Source: Sipunculus nudus
Taxonomy: Eukaryota > Annelida > Sipuncula > Golfingiida > Sipunculidae
DNA length: 64,000 nt
Assembly (NCBI GenBank): GCA_026874595.1
Contig: CM049319.1
Coordinates: 4,680,601-4,744,600 of the forward strand
Direction: 5' to 3'
A program made the translations under genes and the position numbers. Shown piece after piece: positions 35,926 to 48,899 of this stretch (positions are counted from its first letter, which is position 1; each line of letters opens with the position of its first letter). Under the pieces are notes generated by a model. That model was not told where the DNA came from. It saw nothing but the letters and a program-made list of their open reading frames with translations, and made no database searches.

Positions 35926-37879
35926 TCACTAATAAATATGCATCACTATGACAACCTTCAAATGACAAGATACCTCACTATGACAACAACCCTGGTAACA
36001 TGATATCTCACCATGAAAACCATACTTAAAGTGATACCTCATATCTACTCTGTTAACATTCCTCACTATGACAATGATTGTATAAAAAAGAACTCTTCAT
36101 ACCAATTAAGCAGTAACTCTGAATCACAGATCAGGGGAACTGGAGACAGTAAATTAGCTGGTCATGATGGTTTTGCATGGGAATTCCTGTATTCAGCCAA
36201 AATGAACAAAAAACGAGATATGGTACACTGGTATTACAAATGTTCCTGCACCTTTAATACACACATGCCAATGTTGTAAGATATATATTACTACCAGTTT
36301 AAGCTAATAAATGATTTTGAAAGGCCAGTAAGGGTAGTCTATAGCTGTATGTCAAAGTTCTATCATGCTGCTCGGAAAAAAAATCTGTACAAGATTCTGA
36401 TACATGCCATGTCCTTTAATACCACAGGAAAAGAGAAACACTCAGATTTAATAAGACACTCACAGAAATTTATGGCTGAGCTTTTATCAATGTTATTATA
36501 AAAAGGTAAAAACAGTACATATATTTTATGGAATAACAAGAAACAAAATCTTAGATTCAATAACCAACCCTCAGAAATGAATGGCTGTTGTGGTATCAGA
36601 GACATAATAAAAAGGTGCAAACAATACTGTATGAAAAAAAGTTATAAAAACTATATCTGACTGTTGAGTGTCGGAATCTTTTATGTTTAAGGAAAGAATA
36701 GGAGACTTTGATGCCACTATGAGCTTCAGCTGACAAATTCACTAAGACAGCTTAACTTTTTTTAATTCAATGACAAAATAGATGTCAACAGTCTGACAGT
36801 GACGCCCTAAGAAGAGCAACCTCCAAGGTTAACTTATTGATCCAGGCCCGTCTGTCTTTGTCAGAATCAATGAAATTTAGAAAGAGAAAATGCAATATAA
36901 GGAAACCGAGAAACTGGTGATCTGAACAAATCCCCAAGTGCATTATGTTTGAAGAAAGGAAAGAAAAGAACGAATTTTATAGATCAATGTCTCAGCCATG
37001 TCTGAAAGATTTATCTCTAATTTTGACTTTCAAGCATCACCATATATTTTTCCAAAGTACTACCTAAGATACTTCAAGCTTACAGGAACTGAATGATGTT
37101 CATTTGACTTTAATTTTTTATTTCAATTCAAGAATACCTACATATATATAATACAATAGTTATATATGTCACATTTCAATAATTAGAAAGGTTTCATATG
37201 GTTTCTTACTGAATAATATGATGTCATCTATGTTTACACAGACGATTTCTTATTGTCTTTTGCCCTGTGCTTCTATGGTAAATATGCTCATATTATAGTT
37301 TAAATATCATCACTCTTGTAACTATGTGTCTCCATTTTTAAAATGTGTCATATCATCACAAATTACTTCAAATATTTCTTATCTAAATTATGGCCTGTGA
37401 CATCAGGTTGTGCACAATGGAAAGGGGATGTAAGGAGAGGGGACCATTGAGCTGGATGGATAATAAAACATTTTAATTTATACATTTTCATGTTATGTTA
37501 TAAATAAAATGACACACTCAAAAGATCACACATATGGAGCAACATCTAGCCAGATAGAAGGTGTTTCTGTGTATAAATTCAGTCAATCAAACAAAGTCAG
37601 CAAAAATTTCAAGGCAAACCCTTCAATTCAATGAAAAAAATATGGCCTTTTTCCAGCTTTGATCTTTTCCAATAAAGTCATAACTAAAGATTAAATGCCA
37701 CAGGCAACACACTCATCTACAAATGTGCTAAGCTGCACCATTATGTTCATCTTGATTTCACTACCTGAGAGCCTCAATCATGAATGGGCAAACGGGCAAT
37801 AACACTTTCCTAGTCATAAGATTTCTGTTTGAATGAACAAAAGCAATTAATAGCAGATCCAGATTTTACACTTGTAGAA
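35926..37879. other. Unique AT-rich sequence, no gene recognised
   Basis: Small frames at 36013-36279 (plus) and 36363-36620 (minus) lack recognisable features. No arrays or element ends were found. Confidence 0.5.
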
Positions 37880-39290
37880 GGCTAAAGAACTATATAGATC
37901 TAAATTAGTGTCTGTTGCACACCTTAATGTCCAGAAAGCGTTTGAAAGCCAACACCAGGAAAGGTGCAAAAGCTGAAATAAAAAGCTGTCTTTCTGAGTA
38001 GAATTATCTGATTTCTACTTTAATTCTCAAAAGAAATTACCTCAGATCTAAAAGTAATCAAAGGAAATGTCAGAGAGCACTCTCGTAAGAAACTACAGAG
38101 CAAGATCTAAATTTGCCTATTATACTTTAATTGGTTAACACTCTCTTGGGAGTCAACATTTAGAAAATTGGGTATGCATGCTCCAACAAAAAGTTCAATC
38201 TTTCCATGTGATCATATAATTTCTACTTTAATAACCCAAAGTATTTATCTTGTATATCTAGGTCACAGCAGATGGAAGATGTTCCACAGGTATCAGGCAG
38301 AAAACAAGGACAGTAAGAAAGTGGAATATTTGATAATGAAGTACAATATTGGAAGCCAACAGGAAGAAACCCGAGTTAGCTCTAAAAATGTCTACTTTCT
38401 GAGTTTGATCATACAATTCCTACTTTAATCCTTAAAGGTATTTACCTCAGATCAAGGTCTAACCCAAAGGTAAGAAACTCCACAAGTAACAGACTGTGGA
38501 GCGTGGTGGCGTAATGGTTAGGGCGCGGGACCTGTGACCTAAGGGTTGTGATTTTGTGTCCCTTTCAAATCGCCTTCTGCGCTAAGACTCCTGGCCAAAG
38601 TCTTTACCACAAGGGTGCACTCTCTTGACCCAGGAGTGAATGGGTACTGGTCATGGGTGGCAGGCAAATGTAGAACAAATAACCTTCTAGCGCCTGTAAT
38701 GGCTGCTTAGTTTGTATGCTCCCCAGCGAGCCAAGAAAAGCAACAAGAATGAAGGGCCCGGAAGACGATGAAAGTAAAGTGTTAAAAAGTCTGCTGAGAC
38801 TGCGACTACAGTGGTAATAGAAGACTATAAACCCCGTCCCTTTACCTATACCTTAACTGAAGATCTAGATGTGAAAGAGTGTGTCACAGGTGATCAAGAA
38901 GTCCATTTCTGAGCAAACACTGAGCTTTATGGTCAAGCTCTTTAAACAATTCTTTTCATTCCCATTGTGATCATATAATTCCTATGTCCATTAATTACCA
39001 AAAGCAATGCTCTCAGATTGAGAGCTGTTTGAAAGACCTCCTATCTAATGAGACTACCTGTGTTTTGAGACCCCCCTCCTGTTCAATGAACTGAATGCAT
39101 TAACATAAATATAACTGACCTGTCAAATAAGACCACCTGTAAATTAAAACCAATTTTGAAAGGCCCAAGGGTAGTATTAGACATGTTTAACTGTTATATC
39201 TACTTTAAAAACAAAATAATATCTGATATCTAGGTCTAACCTATGGTAACTGCCAACCACAAGTAAAAGACTGAAGAATACAGTCACAGA
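37880..39290 (+). repeat. Family H: degenerate ~200 bp repeat array, interrupted by a SINE
   Basis: Related blocks recur. ATCATATAATTTCTACTTTA or variants are at about 38003, 38211, 38408 and 38969. They are followed by ACCTCAGATCTAGGTCTAAC-type sequence and AAGGTAAGAAACTCCACA-type sequence (about 38040, 38437, 39225). The same repeat recurs at 49228-49690. Copies are diverged, with spacing near 200 bases where adjacent. No element termini were recognised. Confidence 0.5.
38496..38838 (+). mobile_element. tRNA-derived SINE, plus strand
   Basis: The tRNA-like head starts near 38497 (TGGAGCGTGGTGGCG). An A box reads TGGCGTAATGGTTAGGGCGC, and a weaker B box is CCTTTCAAATCGCC. The body contains GACCCAGGAGTGAATGGGTA, of a kind I associate with tRNA-headed SINEs of marine invertebrates. 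The element appears to sit in a family H unit: the host reads ACAGACTG before it and AACTGAAGATCTAG after it, so ACTG may be the target duplication. No gene is encoded, and it is probably inactive because the B box is degraded. Confidence 0.6.
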
Positions 39291-39621
39291 GACGGTGCCA
39301 TATGCCTACCTTGGTAAGAAGTCTTTAGGAAGCCAGTTGAAAGATAGGCACCCGAGCTCAAAGACAAATCTGTATCTTTTCAAGTACAGTCCCGAGTGGC
39401 TGGTTAATGGCGACAAACAGTTGACAAATCTGGGGTCCCTTGAGGTTCACATTGAGGATAAGAAACTTCGGCATGTCAATTACTGTATAAGTTTTCTTTG
39501 GTTAAAAGATTGCTTTGATCCTACTCCTGATGCTCCGCTTAGTCACCATAGTGACTGGCATCATGTAAGCACAAATCATCTCAAGCCATTTGTCAAAGCC
39601 CATTTGTGTCACCTTCAATAG
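39250..39621 (+). CDS. Unassigned open frame, possible exon or gene fragment
   Basis: A plus-strand frame is open from a TAA at 39247-39249 to a TAG at 39619-39621, about 123 codons. It contains NLYLFKYSPEWLV and HVSTNHLKPFVKAHLC. It is less AT-biased than its surroundings and rich in Lys, Leu, His and Asp. The tail NHLKPFV recalls the end of retroelement integrase proteins, but the resemblance is too short to use. An ATG near the start is lacking (first in-frame candidates are GTG at 39295 or later codons). It could be a fragment of a mobile element, an exon or chance. Confidence 0.2.
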   Translation: MPTTSKRLKNTVTETVPYAYLGKKSLGSQLKDRHPSSKTNLYLFKYSPEWLVNGDKQLTNLGSLEVHIEDKKLRHVNYCISFLWLKDCFDPTPDAPLSHHSDWHHVSTNHLKPFVKAHLCHLQ

Positions 39622-40895
39622 TAGTTTACCTCTGCATGAGCACAATCCTGATGTTTACCCTCTTCCTAACTAAATACACTCAGTGTTTTATGTTCCTTTG
39701 ATGATGTACAGTAAATCACTCATGATCTCCACAATCTTTACCATCAAATATGTTTAGTTCATGAACTTCCTGACTAACTCACCATTAGGCCACACCAACA
39801 AAGATTAAAACAAATTGTTCAACAGATTCTGGGAAGTGTGAGCAGCACATTTTTCCCCTTTTTTTTGGTCGAGACACAATGCGTTGAACTTGGCCAGTTT
39901 GCCTAAAAAAACTGTGCTTCAGTTCTTGGTTGATGAATATGCACCACATTAAATTTAGTCAATTTTTCCATACCTTTAAGAATTCTTTTAAGGAATTTGC
40001 CCAAATTAGCAACATTACTTAAGATCTGGTCTTCATCTGCAAAATGTTTTTGGATAAATGAAAAAAGGAGTGCAAATCCATAAAAGAATGTTTTTTTTTG
40101 TATGGCCTTATACTTGAAGGTAGCCCTCACTTCTACAATGGCTAAGGTCTTCATCCAGACCAAAACCCACATATCAACCAATATAAACCCTAAATATATA
40201 TTTGATAATTTTTTCTAATTATAAGCAAATGGCCCTTTAGAAACTCTTACAAAAAATCCATAAAAAATCACTGATGATTATTTAAAGACATGTAGTGTTG
40301 AGAGCACCTCTGCCTGCTTTGCTTATAGTAGTTACATATACTTATTTCCTCATTATAAAATTTGTATAATTGAAATACCTATTAGTTATCCCATTTATCA
40401 TTTGACATTAAAGTTTGTAATGCTGCTTATTTTAAACCCAAATGTTCGCATCTTTAATATACTTTCAAATTTGTTTTTCAGTATTAAATAAAATTCATTT
40501 TAAATTTTATGTTTATTAGTGCATGAAATTATTGTAATGCCACCTTTTTACCAAATACAGATCAAAATATATATATAACAAAAGAATATAATATTTAAAT
40601 GGTATTACATAAATCCAAGACATCAACATAATCCAACTGAACAAATAAGGCAACTGGTAGACCTCTATAATTTTCCCTAAGCAGTTTGAACTGAATATAT
40701 GTAATTTAACTTTTTTTTTCATTTTCACAATAAAACATACTGAGATCTTTGAATTTAGACCATTGTCATATTTTCCTTTAATTTAATGTCTATGAAGACA
40801 AAGTAAAATCCTTCCAAATGTCTTTAGCAACTTCCTCATGATTTTCTTCTCCAACTGGGTTAATGTTTATGATGGCCCTTCATTCCATACAGGTG
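39622..40895. other. AT-rich sequence, no gene recognised
   Basis: A minus-strand frame (39903-40181) and low-complexity T-rich runs are present. No element ends or arrays were found. Confidence 0.5.
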
Positions 40896-41797
40896 GTAAA
40901 CAAGGGATCCATGGGTCACGGCTCTCAGCTGATCGTGATTGGACTATTAATGTTTCTCCACTGTGATACTATATCGAGTCAATAAAGCTTATAAATATCA
41001 TGGACATGTTGGGCTATTATAAAGGAATGTAATTTAATATGTGAGTAAATGATAAATGAAATTACCTGACTGATGGATTAATAAAGTCAAATATAGTGGT
41101 TTATTTTTTATTTATTTAGGAGGGGTTGAAAATTGTGATATATTTGAGCAAATATGAATGCAATGACAGCAGTAATAAGCAGTAGTAGAATGATGATAAG
41201 GCTATTTGTTGAAGGATCTAAAGTGTATGGTAGTCTGCAAGCTTTCAATTTGACAGATATGATGTTATGATTAACTATGCTGATGAAGTGATTTATGAAT
41301 CTGTGACTGTATGACACAATATCTCTTTAGTCTTGACAAGGTACATTATTGTGATGCCCACTATGTCTACATATTACACAATATTGACATGATTTCTGGC
41401 ATGTACATAGGTACCTATGGACGAATAGTTATACAAAATATTAAAGTATGAATATATCTGATTCATCTTGTTCTTGCTTACTGAGGCTGACTTTGGGATG
41501 GGGTTCAGAGAAGGGAAAAGTGAGGGCAGCACGAAGGTGGATGTAGAAATATTCTATTGTAATGTTTTTCATTTATATAAGAATATGAAAAGCTAAGAGG
41601 AAAGGGGCCCTCCTACTTGGTTATAGTAAAGCAAGTGGACAGAATGGACTAATACCTTTATTTCACTTTCAAGGGAATAATGCATTTAAGTTTATATATA
41701 ATCCTATTTTTTTAAGCATATCCACTTTTTCCATTAAGCTGTTTTTATCTGAATCATTTTTTTACTTACAGGTTTTATAAATTTTGAATAAAAAAAC

Positions 41798-41935
41798 CTG
41801 AAAATATAAGTTAAAATATTAGAATTGTTGCAAAAGTTGCAATAATTATATATACAGAGTAAAAAACTGAAACTATAAGTTAAAATATTAGAATTGTTGC
41901 AAAAGTTGCAATCATCATATATCCAGAGTGTAGCT
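41798..41935 (+). repeat. 69-bp tandem duplication
   Basis: TATAAGTTAAAATATTAGAA begins at 41805 and again at 41874, with a following TTGTTGCAAAAGTTGCAAT block in both copies. The second copy differs at a few bases. It lies inside the composite family A region. Confidence 0.85.
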
Positions 41936-43195
41936 CATACTGGGTCATATTATGCATACACATATATTTTATTATTTTTAAATCATAAATGTTTAAACTG
42001 AATTTAAAAGAAAATAATGCCACAACATGGCATCTACAAGAGTATTCCTTGAATCACTATTAAAAAGTTTTGCACATTGGAGTTTTCAGTACATGCTAAA
42101 TTTTATTCACCAAAATAAAATAAAAGATTCAGTAAATTTGATAAAATAAAACATCTTTTCAAATAAAGTATACACACTGTTGGTTGAATGAGGGACAAAC
42201 AATATCATTGTGCTAATTACTATCCCAGTTTTAATTTATTACTGGAATTAATAGTCAATTTCACACCTGGTGAAGTTTTTACTCTTCTGAAGTAAGGAAT
42301 TACTTATCTCATGAACATCCACACTTTCCTAGCAATACACCACTTTGTGGACACAATTAAATGTACACTTTAATCACTGTAACCCTGGTGGTACAATACA
42401 AAATCTAAAATGTAGCATAGCCTAGAATAATAATGAATCAAATACAGAAAATAATAACATTCATCTAGTTTATGCACCATCTGGGGGGGGGAGTGCAGGA
42501 CAGAGGGGAAGCCTGCTGGTAGTGGCCAAGCTGACCCAAGGCAGCTGCCTTGGGTGGGTTACATAATGCAAGTGAAGGCTGTACTACTAGGTGGGCTAGA
42601 TGTAAACAACACTTGACATGGTGTATGAAAACATGAATAAAAGCTATTCTTTCCAATCAATTTCTTTGAAATTTCAGATTTTAAAAGATTAAATCCTTAT
42701 GTATATATGCTGTGAAAATTAAATCAACAGTGCCAAAGTTGGACAAAAATTAAGGTATTGATTTTTTATTTATGCTAATAACTTGAAAAATTTGCAAAAT
42801 TCAGATCTAATTTTGGGTAAACAATTGAATCTTGATAAAATAAAGTTATATTCCTGAAAAAAAGTCTCAAGGTTCAGCCATTCTCATGTTAGGTGAGTAA
42901 ATATATTTCCTGATTTTTTTAAAAATTTGCCTTATGTTTTGGCCCATAACTTCAAAATAATACCCAATACTGACCTAATTTTTGGTATGTTCATAGAAAA
43001 TGTATAAAAGAATGTGAATACTAAATACAATCAAAAACAGATCAGTGGTTTTGATATTAGGCTGCCTTGAAGTGTAACAATGGTTTTTTTTATGGAAAGC
43101 AAGAGTTTTTTTTCCTTAATATCTCGAAGGAACGAAGTCCTAATGACCCAATTTTTGGTATGGTAGGAGATTTTGGGGACATCTAAAATTATGCC
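41935..43195 (+). repeat. Family A core copy, truncated at its right end
   Basis: It aligns with 10320-11320 of the other A element. It includes a G run (42483-42490) and a perfect 22-base palindrome at 42534-42555 (ACCCAAGGCAG followed by its reverse complement). It stops at ATTATGCCAA, before the ACGG tract and hairpin, and is joined directly to CAGCCTGGGGAGCAT, the start of the next A copy. Confidence 0.65.
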
Positions 43196-43196
43196 A

Positions 43197-44012
43197 ACAG
43201 CCTGGGGAGCATAAAGATGTGCACCAAATGACCTACAGTCATCAAAGTGGACTGCTTAACAATGAAAGGGAATACAACAAGAGCCTCCAAAAAAATTCAA
43301 TAACTAGCCTAATTTTGCAGCTTTTATTTTCAAATTTCAGATTTTAACAGATTAAATCCTTATGTATACATGCTGTGAAAATTAAATCCACAGTACTTAC
43401 AGGAAAAAAACGTGCCGTGGCCAAAGTTGGGCAAAATTTAATGTACCAATTTTATATTTTAGCCAAAATTTAAAAAAAATTTAACAGATTTTGATCTAAT
43501 TTTTGGTATACAATTAAATTTTGATTAATTAAAGTTGTATTACTGGAAAAAAGTCCCTACCTTTAACACTGTTGGTCTTAAGTGACCAAATATCTTCCTG
43601 ATTTTTTTACAAAGTCCATTATGTTTGGGCCCATAACTTTTTTAAATTATATAATACTGACTTTATAACTGGCATGTACATAGGAACTATATAGAAGAAT
43701 ATTTATGGTAAATATGAAGAAAACCAGATGAGTGGTTTTGATATTAGGCAGTCCTAAAGTGTGAAAATAGATTTCTATTAAAAAATTGAGGTTTTTCCTT
43801 AATATCTCGAAGGAAAGAAGTCCTATTGACCCAATTTTCGGCATGGTAGGAGATTCTGTATGCCAAATTTTAGATTCCTAGGTCCAACGGTGTCGAAACG
43901 TGCCAGTCTTATGGACGGACATCCGGACAGATGGACGGACGGACAGACGGACGGACGACGGACAATGGACCATGACTATAGCTCAGATGACTTATAGTCA
44001 GCTGAGCTAAAA
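43197..44012 (+). repeat. Family A core copy with right terminus
   Basis: It begins with AACAGCCTGGGGAGCAT, also present at 58217 and 60879, then the shared A core with GGAAAAAAACGTGCC (the site into which a D element inserted in another copy). The minus-strand frame 43647-43844 is related to those at 11099-11302 and 62970-63173. The right end is the ACGG tract plus hairpin at 43980-44008. Confidence 0.7.
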
Positions 44013-44278
44013 ATCAAATAACTGGACAAGATGGACAGATGTCTTGTGTTAAGTCATCAGAAAACTGATGTGCATTAAGAGCAAGCATTAAGAGCTTTTC
44101 TCCCTGTGTTAAATGAATGAAATGTTCATGAAATGTTCTTCATATTGTACGGCTCTTGATTATATGTTTTATGTTCCTGTTTTGCCAAATGTCAGAATTA
44201 TTTTATATCAAGAAATTTTCTATGAACTCAAAGAACATAAAAGGAATTTCCCATCGGCTTCAGTCTTTTATTCTAATA

Positions 44279-44323
<45 letters not shown>

Positions 44324-45820
44324 TTTATCCTGCATGATCCAGGGTTTTGAGTATTTATTGAAAAGAATACAATACTAACTCGAAAATTTTAAGATTTTGA
44401 TTCAAATGATCATTCATAAAAACTAACTGATTCCATTTATGTAGAGTATACAGCAGATTCGGAGTCAAAAGCAGCTGTCACTGAATCTGAAGCATGCAAA
44501 GAATGATTCAAGGTTTTAAATGATCAGTTAACAATCATTTCCAATGAAATTTCTTTTTCACCAGACAGGGGATCTTTTAATTGTTTTCAGTTTGCCAATA
44601 TATGTTAAATGAGAAAAAAGGGATGTTTTCTTGTAACTTGGAGCTATAAATGATAAATATTATCTTTAATTTTATTAAAGATTAAATTCAATTGTCTTTC
44701 TGAGTCTTAAAGTTTAAAATATACGTATCTACATGCAATGAATTAGAGAATTTTCTATCATAGATTAATGGTACTTTTTTGGTCTGACAAAATAAAATTC
44801 CCCCTACTCTCAATGATCTTGACCTGATCCACACTGACCTTTGACCTAATGAATGCGTGTACAATTGGACAGTTGATTTTTTTTCTTAGCATGTATCTTG
44901 TTATACTCAGCTGGTCTAGATGGGGTCAAATAACAAACAAATACTTTTCTTTCTTTTTTTTGTCATCTCAATTTCATCTGCATGCAAACAGAATTATAGA
45001 AAAATAAACTGATATCATATGGGTTGTCTGAACATTTCATTGCAGACCTGCCTATCACATTTACCTTGGACTTTTTTCCTGCTTAAAACATTAAATACTG
45101 ATGCTGCAAAAAAGCATAGCTTCCAGCTAAAACCCATCAGAAGGACCATCTGATTGCAGATTCTTTCTCATGACAAATTGAGAAGACCTACCCTGGCTCT
45201 GTAACTGCTGCAAATTGAGAGAATTACAGAGACCCATTGTACATAAAAATGACTTTTGAGCCCTTCTTCAAGTGGCAATAACAGGGCTCTATTTCGATGG
45301 TGCTCGAGTGTAAAAGCACGCCGTCTGGCATTTTGAGCAGATGTGATTAGGAAGCTGGGCCCAGGTCTACTGCCGTGAGAGCATGCCCGTCAAGTTAAAC
45401 GACCCTTAACGGTGCATTGCAAGCAGTCATACAGCATCATAAAGACAGCCACCCTTTCTGTTATGCTGACATCTATGTATGCTACAAGAACAGCTGTGTG
45501 TAACTACTTTGTCTTCAGATTATGATATAGCCATCTTCCTTGAAGCTACACATAATAATATCTCAGTTTTCAATACATCAATTTACTTTGTAATATTTAG
45601 CTGTAGGTATTCTTGAATTATCACTCAATCCAATAACAGTTATGGACCATATGGTCTCATTCAGTGCTTTTTTTACCCTTATAATTCAAGACATCAACCT
45701 ACTGATATCCTCCTCCCACTACAAGAAAAAATACTTTTTCTGGCACATCCACGGATCCTGCACTTATTCTGCAATTCTGGCTAAAAAAATCCTTTTTTCC
45801 AAAACTTTACAAGAATCTTC
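44013..45820. other. Mostly unique sequence; one (TA)n run
   Basis: Apart from the dinucleotide run at 44281-44318, this is AT-rich unique sequence. A higher-complexity, higher-GC patch lies at about 45260-45450 and contains GGTGCTCGAGTGTAAAAGC and GCATGCCCGTCAAGTTAAAC. It has no long open frame. A TGACCTTTGACCT (DR1) motif occurs alone at about 44838. Confidence 0.5.
44281..44318. repeat. (TA)n microsatellite
   Basis: About 18 uninterrupted AT dinucleotides. Confidence 0.95.
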
Positions 45821-46589
45821 AAAAAAGTGGCCCATGGGCCATGGCGCTCAGCTGAATACAGGGAAAACTGAACAATTGGCAATATGACTGACAGTGGTGT
45901 CCAAAATTAAGGTAAAATGCGTAAAAATTAGAAAAAATCAGTTTACAGGAACTGATGAAACATGCACTCCATGATCATTATGCATTTGAAAAACTTTGAA
46001 ATCAATGCATGTAATTAAGATATTGGAGCTTTTGTATCAAATTTTTAATTCTGGGGGGTATATATGAGCCTCATAGCTTGGGTTAAATGGGTAACAGAGA
46101 CCTAGTTTCAGGTTTCCATGAAAACCTTTTTATGGACCTCTTTAGATGAGAAGTTAGAAGATTTCAGGTCCAGCGGTTACAATTTGTGCCCTGTTAACAG
46201 ATGACAGCTTCTTTGAAGGTATCAAAAAAAGAGAAAAAAATTCTTTAAAATGTAAAAAATCTAGGTGGCGCCACCAGTTTGCAGGAACTGATGGAAAACT
46301 ATGATTAATATTCATGCAAATAATCATTGTGATTAATTTAGTAGTTGTCCAGATACTTGATCTTTTGAATCAAATTTTTATTATTTTTAAAGGTACTTAA
46401 GAAGATAGGTATCAGAGGCCTAATGTTATGTTTCCAAGGAGATTTTTCATGGAATTCCCTTGAAGAGAAGATTCCAGGTACAGCAGTTATGATTTGTGCC
46501 TTGTTAACGGACGGACGGACAGCCAGACGAACGAAAAGAACAAAGAGTTTGCTATAGCTCAGATTGCTTTCAGTCAGCTAAGCTTAAAA
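45821..46589 (+). mobile_element. Family D HINE-like element, copy 2 (2 units)
   Basis: The left terminus is GTGGCCCATGGGCCATGGCG followed by CTCAGCTGA (45826-45855). There are only two core units, with AGTTTACAGGAACTGATG at about 45940 and GCAGGAACTGATGG at about 46280. GGTGGCGCCACCAGT occurs at about 46264. The right end has ACGGACGGACGGACAG (about 46508) and a decayed hairpin at 46556-46584 (AGCTCAGATTG against CAGTCAGCTAAGCT). This is the shortest D copy, showing the core can shrink to two units. Confidence 0.75.
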
Positions 46590-48899
46590 ACCACAGATTT
46601 TACATTCACTTTAGTCTTATCATTGCTCTTATTATCAGTGACTTATGCCTGATTAATATTACTAAAGAGTACTTTGTCACAATAGGAAACACAGAGAAAT
46701 GCCATGGTCTAATTTTGATCACAACCATGTTAAAAGAAAGCAAGAACACTTAGAAGACAACGAAAAATTTGAAAGTAGAAAATAATCAAACCTGGGTTGA
46801 TAAAATCTTACATGCACCAATCACTCTGATATTCAGTCTCTTTTTTTCTGAGGCCAAAGGCAAAAATTCAGATTGGTAAAATTTACCTTATGTCTGATGT
46901 AACTGGTACCAGGAGCCTGGGGGGAATTCTGTGATTGATTTGTTCAACAATTTAATCTCTCTTAGTAAAGGTCAAGGACACAAAATACAATCTGGTTTAT
47001 GTGCAGAGATTCTACCTGATATTACATCATAAAAATGCTTATTTGATAAGCACTGTTAGTTATTGGATTTTCCAAGGATCCTGAGAGCTTTCCCCCAGAG
47101 GAAAAAAATTTATAGTTTTCAATGAAAGCACAATAAGTAAAAGTATATGAGTGAAATATTTTATCTTTGCTTTGATGCATTAATTCAGATAAACTTGCAG
47201 CATCTGTAACTGAATGGAAACGTAGATAGGCATGAATTAAAAAAAATTTTTCTTTCAGTTTATGAAAAAACTTATCTCAATTTTTTTTCCATCATCCTAC
47301 AATCTGCGATTCCCTGAAATGTTAGTGAACTGAATAATTAAAAATTCTGGCCTTACAAACAGAGGTTTTAACACACAATAATGAGCGAGCTATTAATTTA
47401 ATATGGTGCACTCAGTGACATACCATGAGGTATGTTGTGAGTGAGATGATACATCATCACTCCCCTGCAACAGTCATTAGTCATTCTGATAAATGATAAA
47501 GTAAAGTAGGTTTCTGGGACATTTCTGCTTCCCGTGTTTCCTCACACCTGCTCTCAGACATTCACTCTACAGTCCAACAGAAACTCAGGGGCTCTCATCA
47601 CCATCTTGTGATGGAGCTGGAGAGCTTAGAGCTCTGAAAGTGTTGAGTTCTTTTGGTTTCTGACAGCTCGAGCTGTTGGTGACTGGCATAAAAGATTAAT
47701 TACAATCTCCTATCCAGGAAAAAACATTCAAACCTGTGTTCACTGAAGCCATAGGATAAACATTTGGAGCAGCATGCAGGGAGATTAGGAGCAACATGCA
47801 GGGAGATTAGGATCCTTATCTTAGGCAATCAAGAGGGAACAGTGGCTCCTCTGAGGAAGCAATGTTTTAATCAGGATTTGTTAGGCTTGAAGATTCTGTG
47901 TAAAAAGAAATTTTAACAATTTCAGGAAAATTGAATATGATTCTTTAAGGATATCCAACAGATAAAATTAGTAATGAATTAAACTAAATCTTAAAATGAT
48001 CAAGATGCAAGATATTTTCCCTCTTGAGACTGATTCTCTCTCTCCACTTTATTATCACCTCACACCCATTGTAACTACTCAGGTTGTGTGCATTTCTGCA
48101 AGAGAGTCCATTTGTCACCACCCATGGTAATCACAGCCCTCAAAGAGCCTATTCTGTTTCTTGAGATCTCAGTCATTAATCTCAGATGCACAAATCCAGG
48201 AAAACAAAGTTGATAGTCAATGGAAAACATTACACAATACTCTTTCTGGATATGAGTCTGACACTTTTTGAAAATGTGAAATAGAGCATGTTTTCCCTTG
48301 TTTGTTCTTCCACTGTGCAGGCTGACATTATTTAAGGGGTAGCTGAAGTCTAGCTGGCAATAGTTGATTCATAGGAAACAAAACAAAATTATAATGACTT
48401 TTACTTGTAACTAAAAACTTACTAAAACTGCCATGAAGGTTGACAATATGTTTCTCTTGTTTGGCTGCTGAGATTGAATCTCAAGATTGTACCTGGCAGT
48501 TGACACTGCTCATTTGCCTTGATCCTGGGCATCTACATAGGTGCTCATAATGGGCATAAAGTTTACATTTAGTCTTGTTGATCATGAATGTATTTTAACG
48601 CACATAGAACTTAACCGTTGATCATTAATTGACACTGTTGGTAAGTCTGGAAACAATTTGGTTTCTTTGTTTATCAAAGCCATTGGTAAATTATTCAGCT
48701 CAGACAGATTTCAGAAATACTTCGCAAAAAGACAACTCAATTCAATTTCCCCTGTCAATTTACATTGAACATTGGTGTTGTTAATATGACTTATATATGT
48801 TGTTTATGTAAATTAGACTGCCGTTGCTGGCTTTAGACTGTACAATTACTGAATGAAGAATTGAAACAAAAAAAAAATCAAAAGAGCAAATAAAGTAAA
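46590..48899. other. Unique sequence, no gene recognised
   Basis: No convincing exon was found. A 22-bp tandem duplication lies at 47768-47811 (GCATGCAGGGAGATTAGG repeated). A short higher-complexity patch lies at 47380-47560. Confidence 0.5.
47768..47811 (+). repeat. 22-bp tandem duplication
   Basis: Two adjacent copies of AGCA(G/A)CATGCAGGGAGATTAGG differ at one base. Confidence 0.85.

Larger units (their letters stand above)
40896..44012 (+). mobile_element. Composite family A HINE-like element(s)
   Basis: The left terminus at 40896-40932 reads AACAAGGGATCCATGGGTCAC then CTCAGCTGA, matching the A/D type. Family A sequence follows in three places: a fragment at about 41375-41470 (TTTCTGGCATGTACATAGG), a long copy at 41935-43195 that stops abruptly, and a complete right half at 43197-44012. 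The right end has an ACGG microsatellite (about 43910-43965) and a hairpin at 43980-44008 (AGCTCAGATGAC against GTCAGCTGAGCT). It may be one element with tandem A cores or two elements joined; the sequence does not decide. Confidence 0.55.
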
